Of a DNA stretch of 64,000 nucleotides, positions 56,865-64,000 are shown one piece after another. The stretch comes from Symsagittifera roscoffensis. Taxonomy: Eukaryota > Xenacoelomorpha > Acoela > Convolutidae. The number at the start of each line of letters is the position of its first letter. The stretch's first letter is position 1. Made by a program: the position numbers and the translations under genes. The notes beneath the pieces were generated by a model, which was not told the origin of the DNA, did no database searches, and saw nothing but the letters and a program-made list of their open reading frames with translations. The DNA is taken from assembly GCF_963678635.1 (NCBI RefSeq), contig NC_087066.1, forward strand, positions 11,640,517-11,704,516. Reading direction: 5' to 3'.

Positions 56865-57274
56865 TGGAACCTGATCTAAACTATATTTTATGATTGGATA
56901 AATTAAATGTTTTACCAATGTAAAGTATTTAATATTAACCAATCACGATCCATCTAACTAACAACCCACTTATTTGTAAGTGCTGAAGTTACTTGTAATT
57001 TCAGCACCAGAGAGATTTGAATTTAACTTAGAAATTAGTTGGACTCTCCCGAGCACTTCAGCAGCCGCAATAAACCAGTATACCCTAGATCTATTGAGCC
57101 TAGCAGAGACTAGTTAAACAACCTGAGACTAGATAGTATAAGAGTAAGATTAGGATCGGTATTAGACTAAGAAGTTGCACGAATCTATCCGGCCGAAAAT
57201 AAGATAGCGTGACGAGCAGACGGTGTACCCTATCCGAAATTACTCTATGAGTTAACCACATCGGTCCTAACTCA
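56865..57274 (+). repeat. 3' LTR (410 bp)
   Basis: By eye identical to the 5' LTR over all 410 bp, with AATAAA at 57069-57074. It is followed by AACT, the target-site duplication. Identity between the LTRs dates the insertion as recent. Confidence 0.97.
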
Positions 57275-59124
57275 AACTCGATAAGCGCCCTCTTCTCTGG
57301 TTTTGCTATTCAGTTTAGATTAACTTGAATTTCTTATACCACGCGATGTAAAATAAATTTTATTATCAACGTGCGCGAGAAAGAGCAAATTTTGCACTTC
57401 TGTTGCACTTCGAAATTTAAATGCGGGTGCTCTGAAATTCAAATGTGGAGAATAGAAAAGAGCAGAAAACTTAAACTCCTTCTGGGTTTAATGCCATGTT
57501 TCGTTGATATATTCTGAACCGAGCCACCTCGCGTCGATTGAAAAGGAGACGGGTCTGATCTAGAACTTAATAACGGGCTAAACAAACAAAATGAAGGCGG
57601 CGTTTTGGTGGTAAACAAATAAATATTCCATTACTTGCTTGCCCACAAATCAAACGAAAATAAGACTAACTGCTGAATGAACAGTGATTCAATATTCGGC
57701 TAATAATTTTCTTCTAATTGGGCGCCTCCTAATTGGGTACCTTGCTTTGTTTGCTTTACCTTATCTCATGATTGTCTAATAATTTCATTATGATGCCAGG
57801 CTCGGGTACTTTGATGGTGTTTTGGATTCCGCATACACTGTCCCTGGAATCCGCATAATTTGCGTTCGATTTCGCAACATTTCGAAAAATCTTTGAATCC
57901 AAAAATTTGATGGAATCGAAGGAAAAATGTTTATGCACTAGTTGGTAAAATTGAAATTTGCTAGCAAGCAAAAATTTGGAATCCACTGACAATGTGGATT
58001 TTGGAGACATATGCTAAGACACCCTTTGTTTTGGATTCCTTACACAAATGTATTTTGCAGTTGGAGTAAACTGAAGCGAAATGTCACTGGATTCCACTGT
58101 TTGTCAGTGGATTCCGCGATTAACTTTTGTTCCGACCTTCGTAACGAAAATAACGGAATATTTGTGCTCGGGTGGGTTTTTCAGACAATGTTTAACTTTT
58201 TAACTAGTCATTTTGACGGAATTTTTTATATCATTCAAAAGGTGTTTGTTGTTTTGCTGAGCTTAAATTTGGAAGGATACTTCACCTGTGACCATTTTTT
58301 CTTTAACGAATGCGCTTTTGGCCATTTTGGGACAATTAACGCACGATATATTTCGCGCTATTAACGCGTAAGCGTAGATTTAATCAGTCTTAGAAATCGT
58401 TCCCAATTGGTTCAAGGAGGCTGATTTTTCATAATTCATTTGTTAACTGGAGCGAAATCTTTTACTTTGTACTTCAAATGGCGCACTGGGAGATGATTTT
58501 TACAAAGATCTCAAACTTTTAGAAAAAATTCAGTTTTTTTATTCGTTACTTTAAATTGTTTCATGTTATTACTGCTCTACAGACAGACTTTAAAAGGCAA
58601 TCGGAACCTTCAGGGTTTCCCCCTGATAGAAGCAGTCTTGTTTTTTTTTGTCAGTGGATCACCGTTCATTGACTGGAAAGTCTCATTGTCAATCACGGGT
58701 CTAGGAAAGCAAGCCGACGGGACTTAAGTTCATAATAAGTTTATAATAAGTGTTCTCCATAACAATGCACCATCGGATAGTTAGATCAGCCGGAAATTGA
58801 AAATTATATTTTATACTCATGAAAAACCACTTAAACATGTTTTAACTTTTAATATTCCTCAAGATCAAATAGAGACTCAAAAATATGAAAAGTCAATATG
58901 AAAAGTCACTAAAAAACTAAGAAATTCTTCATAACAGTTTTCAAATTAATCATGTTTCATGACTTTTTGGCAAATAGTTCGGCTTGAAGTCCCTAATTTT
59001 ATGATTCGGCTCAAAATTCGGTCAACTTGGTGTCCGGCAAACCGCACACATCGTTATGCCTATTTAATGCTTTTTAAAAACAATAATGAAATAGTGAAAC
59101 TATTTATATTAAATTTCCTTTTAG
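57275..59124. other. Intergenic/5' region of CBS with a transposon remnant
   Basis: No supported coding exon. TGGATTCC words recur in both orientations between 57820 and 58115, probably another transposon. From about 58120 to 58650 lies a partial reverse-oriented copy of the 33451-34521 element. The missing first exon or exons of CBS should be here or upstream of the retroelement; I could not identify one. Confidence 0.5.
58120..58655. mobile_element. Partial copy of the 33.4-34.5 kb DNA transposon
   Basis: The reverse complement of about 33451-33850 aligns here: TTCCGACCTTCGTAACGAAA, then CATTTTGACGGAATT, then the terminal CCCTGATAGAAGCAGTCTTG. The other half of the element is missing. Confidence 0.7.
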
Positions 59125-62100
59125 GTTAAAGAAATCTGGAGCGATTCATCGATTGAATGGAAAGCACCCGATCGACCGAGTCGCTGTACTTGGCATTTGG
59201 GAGTAAACCCCAAGGACTCCCCCCACAATCACATTCCGGTTTCGAAGCCAGAGCAACTGAAGACAGTGCAGACATCCACGGATCTGATTGGGCTGACTCC
59301 GATGGTTCGTCTGAACAATATTGAGAAGTCGGAGAAGTTGGATGTCGAGTTGTGGGCCAAGTGTGAATATATGAATGCCGGGGGTAGTATCAAAGACAGG
59401 TAAATTATAACTTAATGTTCAATCTTCGTCTATATAGACTTTGTGACTCTCTTCTCGTTTCCTACTAGAGAAATTTTCGCTCTAATTTTTTTGCACTTTT
59501 TAAGAGTCCGGAACGTAGTGAAGAATCTTTTTTAAGTCTTAGTGATTTTTTGTTCGTTTTTTTTTCAGGAAAAAGTCTTAAAATTTGTTCACGCTCAAAT
59601 GTACTTTTTTGTGGTTTGACTTTTTTTTCAAGTTTATTTCATTTCCTTAGTTAAAAGGAAGGCAAACTTTACTATCGAACAGCAAAAGTGTAAAGGTCAC
59701 GAAAAAAAGGATCAACTTCTAATTTCGCTTCCTTGCGTTCTTGACTACTTTACAACTGTCTGTTCCCTAGTCGAGATTTTTCACCCAATTTGAAGCAAGA
59801 TTTGAGCGGTTTGAGCGGTTTTTATAGACAATTACGCTCAAAATCTTGCTTCAAAATGAGCGGTTTGAGCGGTTTTTGAACGGTTTATCTGAAAAAACCG
59901 CTCAAATCTTGCGCGGTTTGTGAGCGGTTTTTTTATATAAACTGCTCAAAACCGTTCAAATCTTGCTCGGTTTTTGAGCGGTTTTTTTAGTTAAACCGTT
60001 CAAAAACCGCTCAAACCGCTCATTTTCAAGCAAGATTTTCAGCGCAATCGTCCAAAAAAACCGCTCAAACCGCTCAAATCTTGCTTCAAATTAGGTGAAA
60101 AATATAGACTCGGGTTGTCTTTTTTGCAGATTATATGACGTTTAAAACTTCATAAAAAACTAAAAACGTCATTAATCTATATGAGATGGTGTGTATAAAA
60201 GTAGAAATTTACTACACTTTTATTCAAATTTATGAAGATGAGTGATATAGGAAATCATACAAAGAGGAAAAATTACCAACTGAAAAGTTTAGTCTCATAT
60301 TTTGTTCAGTGTAACCGTGAATAAATTATTTTCGTGGTCACTGAAAATCATTTGAGAAGAATGCGGAACTACTTTTTCGGACAACAAACTCTTTTACGTC
60401 TTCTTCCACTCATCTACCGCAGAGTTCGGGACTAGCACTGCAGCGATGGTAAAATATTCACTATTCAAGAATGGTCCACGTGCTCCCTCTTTATAATGCC
60501 ATCAAGATCCCTTGTAATCAGAGATCCAGTTTGTTTTCTGACATGTTGTTTTCATGCTGTTCTGAAGTGCTGTATAGTCCTGCGATTTGCTTTTCAGTTC
60601 AGACTCAATGTTCCCGACTTCTTTAACAATGTGATCTAACAAACTTTTTAGCAAAGTCCCACGTGAAGTGCTCGAGATTCGCTCTATATGCAGATCGATT
60701 TGCAACCATCAAGTGGTCTTCCAAACTATCCGCCTGGGTCTTCAAGATTTCGATCAAATATGATTCCAACTTTAAATTGCAGATAGTATTTCAACTGCAT
60801 CTTAGCGTCACATTACCTTTCCAGGCCTTTTTGTTGGTTTTCTTTATAAGACCGCTCAAAAACCTCTTAAAAACCGCTCAAAACTTGCTTGAAAAACCGT
60901 TCAAAAATCACCGCAAGAAATGAGCGGTTTTTGAGCGGTATTTTAAGCAAGATTTGAGCGGTTTGAGCGGTTTTTCCAAAAAAAACGCCCAAATAGCTCA
61001 AACCGCTCAAATCTTGCTGGGAAACCCCTCAAACCGCTCATATCTTGAGCGGTTTTTGAGCGGGATCTCGACCCGGGTTGGCTATATGCTTTTTACTGAA
61101 AATTAAGCAATTCAGCGCATATTCTTTTATCTCGCTGCTTATTCTTTTTACTGAAAGAATAAGTGTTACTGTGCGAAGCTCAAGCTGCAATAGAAACCCT
61201 AAAAGTTCATTTAGCAGAAACCAAACAGACTTTGACTTTAGGATTGCGAAGCGGATGGTGGATGACGCTGAGAAGGCGGGTGTTCTCAAAGAAGGATCCA
61301 CCATCATAGAGCCTACTTCTGGCAACACTGGCATTGGACTGGCACTAGTGGCTGCTGTGAAGGGATACAGGTGCATCATCGTCATGCCGGAGAAAATGAG
61401 CAACGAAAAGGTAGGCATGGATCTTTTTTGAAGAACGCGGACTTTTTCACGTGTACCTAACTTTTGGAGTTTTTAGCTGGCTGAATAGTTTTGCATATGG
61501 AGCTGTAATAAAAACGTTTCGAATTTGGCTTGGTGTTCTAAATTGGGGATAATACGAAGCCTTCGATATACAAACGGTGTATATGGAAGACATAGTTATA
61601 GCACATAGTTATATATAATATAGACAGATAAATGGTTTTAGTCTCTTTTTCTTTGCCCCCACCTCGCACGAGCATCAACTTCGTGGTGTAACGAGTAGTT
61701 TTACAAGGTTGACGACCAAATATGTTTTTAGTGGCTTAGTTATTCCGCATGTCAATTTTCATAGCAATCGGATACCGCGAACAATAATTTTACTTGTAAA
61801 AACTTGCAAGTGGGAGGGGAGGAGGAAAAAGAGGCCGGTGTTAAAGAATCTAACACTGTGGCTCAATGCTAAAAAAACTTTGATGGGAGTCTTCTTTCAA
61901 AGACACAAGGGGCGTATCTAGGTTTTTTCGGACGGGGAAGGGGCTGATTAGTCAAAAGACCTTTTTGGTCAAACTTTTTGGGCACTTTTTAGGTACATTT
62001 AGGCAATTTTTGGACAGTTTTGACCAAACACTCGTGTTTTTTCGACGCGCGCTCTTTGCTCTCCCTCAATATAATATTATATTGATAAGTTGGCGCCAAA

Positions 62101-63592
62101 TGCTTCTTTAGAACATTTTTAGGGTCAGCCAGCCAAAAACGGAGGTCTTACAGGGGACCTTTTGGGCAGTCAGGGGGTCGAAGCCCTGAGATGGGGGTGG
62201 GGAGGGGGGGGGGGGTAAATTAACCTTTCCAATCCGCTACTGAAAGGCAGCGCTATGAACAAAAAAAGTAAAAAGAGGTCATAACACGACGATTTTTTGC
62301 TCAGGTGAATATTCTCCGCGCCTTGGGAGCTGAAATTGTCCGGACCCCGACATCTGCCCGGTACGACAGTCCCGAATCTCACATCAGCGTCGCCCAAAAA
62401 CTATGCCAGCAGATTGAAAATTCAGTCATTTTAGACCAGTACACAAACGCTTCCAACCCTCTTGCTCACTATGACGAAACGGGCGAGGAGATCTTGATCC
62501 AAATGGATCACAAAATCGACGCAATCGTACTCAGTCCAGGAACCGGAGGAACTGTAACCGGAATAGGTCGGAAACTCAAAGAGAAAATACCTGAAATCAA
62601 AGTAGTTTGCGGCGACCCTTATGGTTCGATTTTGGCGCCAGCAGAAATGAATTCGGGCGGGAAAAATGAAGAAGGGTTCTACGAGGTCGAGGGAATTGGG
62701 TATGATTTTGTTCCGACTGTGCTGGATCAAAGTGTGGTCGATGTGTGGTATAAAACAGCAGATCCGGAGTCGTTTGAATGTGGTCGGAAACTTATGCGTC
62801 AGGAAGGGTTGCTAGTTGGAGGTAGTTCTGGGACTATTTTGTCAGTGGCGCTCCAGCAGGCGAGGAAGATGCCGAAGGGATCTCGACTCGCGATGGTGTT
62901 TCCTGACTCCATCAGAAACTACATGACCAAGTATCTCTCAGATGACTGGATGATTGAAAGGAGTTTCATGGAAGATCCTCTCGAACAGGTATGAATGTAA
63001 ACCTATTTGTATAACAATGGCAAACGAACCTTCTTTTCTTTTTGCTATACTGGTTTTGTACTGCCATCGAAATTGTCTAAAATGCGCCAAAAACCGCTTT
63101 CCGAACCATTAAAACAATTGCAACAGGATTTGATGGTTTTTGTTTGTCCAGACCGAGAAATGGTGGCGCAAAAAGTTGGTGAGCGACCTTCCAGCTGTCA
63201 TCCCAGAGACGGTCGGACCCACAGTCCCATGCCAGACAGTGCTGACTCGGATGCGAGACCTGGGAGTAGACCAGATCCCGATAGTCCAGTCGGACGGAAA
63301 CATCGTCGGCGTCGCTACTCTCGGAAACATCATGGCCAAGGTCATAGCCGGTGTCACTCAGGAATCAAGTCCGGTATCCGAAGTTATCTATCGCCAGTTC
63401 TGCAAGGTGTCTCAAAGTTGTACTTTGGGAAAGATATCCAAAATTTTGGAATCGCACTCTTTTGCACTGGTGGTGAATAGTCAGAAGTGCTGGAATGACG
63501 ACAATTCATTCAAGACGAAAGAGATGATAGTTTCGATTGTGACCAGAATTGACCTGATGAATTACATTGTGAGCAATCAGTTCAACCAATAA
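59125..63592 (+). CDS. CBS: Cystathionine beta-synthase (four visible exons, 5' end missing)
   Basis: CBS condenses serine and homocysteine to cystathionine in transsulfuration, a cytosolic PLP enzyme. Exons are 59125-59399, 61242-61410, 62305-62988 and 63152-63592, with GT-AG introns and matching phases. Exon 1 has the heme site (Cys of RCTWH and the first His of PHNH, aligning with human Cys52 and His65) and the PLP lysine in GGSIKDR. Exon 2 has TSGNTG and exon 3 the phosphate loop GTGGT. Exon 4 holds two CBS motifs (Bateman module), which in mammals bind S-adenosylmethionine. The human CPGC redox motif is absent (EIKVVC region). The ATG lies in an upstream exon not found. The stop TAA overlaps a polyadenylation signal AATAAA (63588-63593). 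The frame is intact, so it is probably functional. Confidence 0.96.
59768..60117. repeat. Foldback/MITE rich in GAGCGGTTT, copy 1 (CBS intron)
   Basis: Long inverted ends: GATTTTTCACCCAATTTGAA at the left against its near-exact reverse complement TTCAAATTAGGTGAAAAATA at the right. The interior is built of GAGCGGTTT/AAACCGCTC and AAGCAAGATTT blocks in both orientations, so the whole can fold. It sits in the 1,842-bp intron after CBS exon 1. Confidence 0.85.
60295..60745 (-). pseudogene. V-ATPase subunit C pseudogene fragment
   Basis: Minus-strand frames read [20 protein letters not shown] (near 60440) and [16 protein letters not shown] with NLFTVTL (60385-60310). Upstream are FTWDFAK (near 60645) and [19 protein letters not shown] (about 60640-60585). 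In this order they match the middle of V-type proton ATPase subunit C, a cytosolic stalk subunit. A TAA (60396-60394) replaces an expected Tyr codon, and frames change at least twice. No introns interrupt it. I read it as a dead, probably retrocopied fragment inside a CBS intron, on the opposite strand. Confidence 0.72.
60850..61079. repeat. GAGCGGTTT foldback family, copy 2 (CBS intron)
   Basis: Same building blocks as 59768-60117 (ACCGCTCAAA, AAGCAAGATTTGAGCGG), ending CTCGACCCGGGTTGG, which echoes the flank ACTCGGGTTG of copy 1. The two copies bracket the V-ATPase pseudogene. Confidence 0.75.
61641..61835. mobile_element. GGCTCTTTTTC MITE in the second CBS intron
   Basis: Left end TCTCTTTTTCTTTGCCCCCACC, right end AAGTGGGAGGGGAGGAGGAAAAAGAGGCC as the inverted counterpart. 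Internal words match the copies at 36.0 and 37.0 kb. Confidence 0.72.
61907..62242. mobile_element. hAT-like MITE in the second CBS intron
   Basis: The left end AAGGGGCGTATCTAGG and the reverse complement of the right end, CAGTAGCGGATTGG, share a degenerate hAT-type terminus. Flanking octamers AAAGACAC and AAAGGCAG match at 6 of 8 positions, consistent with an old 8-bp duplication. A G-run lies inside the right end. No coding capacity. The left end resembles the solitary terminus at 32246. Confidence 0.6.
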
Positions 63593-64000
63593 ATTATTTT
63601 TAAAAGTAAGTTAAAAGCGCTGGAATTAAAAACTTTTGACAGTAAAATCAATGGTAGATTCGTTACAAGAGACGCTTTGTGTTATTATTTGAATAGTATA
63701 TTTTGCAATTAAACAATTTTGCAGCAGTTTGATGATCATTTGTAGAAAATAGCTATTAGATTTATGTAAAAGCAAATCAAGATAATTTACAATTTATTTG
63801 GTTCCATAACGGTGCCGGCATAAACTTGGACAGAAAGCTAATTAATATTCCATCATTGCGGTTTTTCTATTATATTTTCCTTTAAAGTAATTTTTTTTAA
63901 AAAAAAACGTTGATTGAGTTTCTATATTCTGTTTGTTTTCAGCTTTTTGCTTACGCAAGCCCTGCAAGTTTTGCGATCTTGAAGATCGGTAAAAAATGTT
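63593..64000. other. Downstream of CBS, no gene seen
   Basis: AT-rich sequence following the CBS polyadenylation signal. No coding exon or RNA gene is recognisable to the window end. Confidence 0.5.

Larger units (their letters stand above)
38406..57274 (+). mobile_element. Complete 18.9 kb retrovirus-like LTR element with env and accessory ORFs
   Basis: Two 410-bp direct LTRs (38406-38815 and 56865-57274) show no difference that I can find. They begin TGGAACC, end AACTCA and are flanked by a 4-bp AACT duplication (38402-38405 and 57275-57278). Inside, on one strand, lie a basic small ORF, gag-protease, pol (RT-RNase H-integrase, the Ty3/Gypsy-retrovirus order), two tiny membrane proteins, an ATG-less 377-codon frame, env and a 601-codon ORF. 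All are open. The plus strand is strikingly A-rich and G-poor. Identical LTRs and intact frames mean very recent insertion. At 18.9 kb it is far longer than ordinary Gypsy elements or retroviruses (roughly 5-13 kb). Confidence 0.97.

Noticed and set aside
61038-61431. Frames of 126 and 117 codons across CBS exon 2
   Set aside because: One is antisense, the other reads from intron into the exon; only 61242-61410 is supported as coding by splice sites and homology.
63007-63480. 157-codon frame over the last CBS exon
   Set aside because: Out of frame with CBS and Arg/Ser/Gly-rich as expected of a shifted reading.

Overview
The window is a piece of animal (invertebrate metazoan) nuclear genome, mostly mobile and repetitive DNA. 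It holds one recognisable host gene: a cystathionine beta-synthase (CBS) in four visible exons with GT-AG introns, starting at about 59.1 kb. That CBS keeps the heme-binding N-terminal segment and one C-terminal Bateman pair, unlike the heme-less tandem CBS of Caenorhabditis. I cannot name the phylum.

Layout. (1) 1-6.2 kb and 18.9-21.9 kb are tandem arrays of the same ~1.69 kb monomer, which carries an internal 69-bp minisatellite. (2) Between the arrays, on the minus strand, lies a decayed Ty3/Gypsy-type retroelement: gag and protease at 18.2-16.2 kb, reverse transcriptase/RNase H at 16.2-13.4 kb, and integrase with a long tail at 13.4-11.1 kb. Downstream, where an env gene might sit, are three head-to-tail copies of an SGNH/GDSL-hydrolase-like ORF, two of them intact (6.2-10.9 kb). 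A 14-bp minisatellite ends this block. (3) 22.6-30 kb is a graveyard: the C-terminus of one mobile-element protein, a LINE-type reverse transcriptase fragment, and a heavily decayed minus-strand relative of the same Gypsy element. (4) 30-38.4 kb is AT-rich, with non-autonomous DNA transposons (a ~1.07 kb element with inverted termini and a small GGCTCTTTTTC-ended MITE family) and no host gene I can support.

(5) 38,406-57,274 is the outstanding feature: a complete, apparently very young, ~18.9 kb retrovirus-like LTR element on the plus strand. It has 410-bp LTRs with no difference that I can see, TG...CA ends and a 4-bp AACT target duplication. Its genes are a small basic ORF overlapping gag; a 1448-codon gag-protease ORF; and pol in the same frame after a single UAA, so probably reached by stop-codon readthrough. 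Then come two tiny hydrophobic membrane proteins joined by an ATGA overlap, a 377-codon open frame with no ATG at all, an 872-aa envelope glycoprotein, and a 601-aa protein of unknown function joined to env by another ATGA overlap. A textbook 78-bp intron follows directly after the last stop. The layout suggests a complex retrovirus-like life cycle using readthrough, splicing and coupled termination-reinitiation.

(6) 57.3-64 kb holds transposon remnants and CBS. The CBS introns contain a foldback repeat family, a dead V-ATPase subunit C pseudogene and two MITEs. The first CBS exon or exons are not identified.
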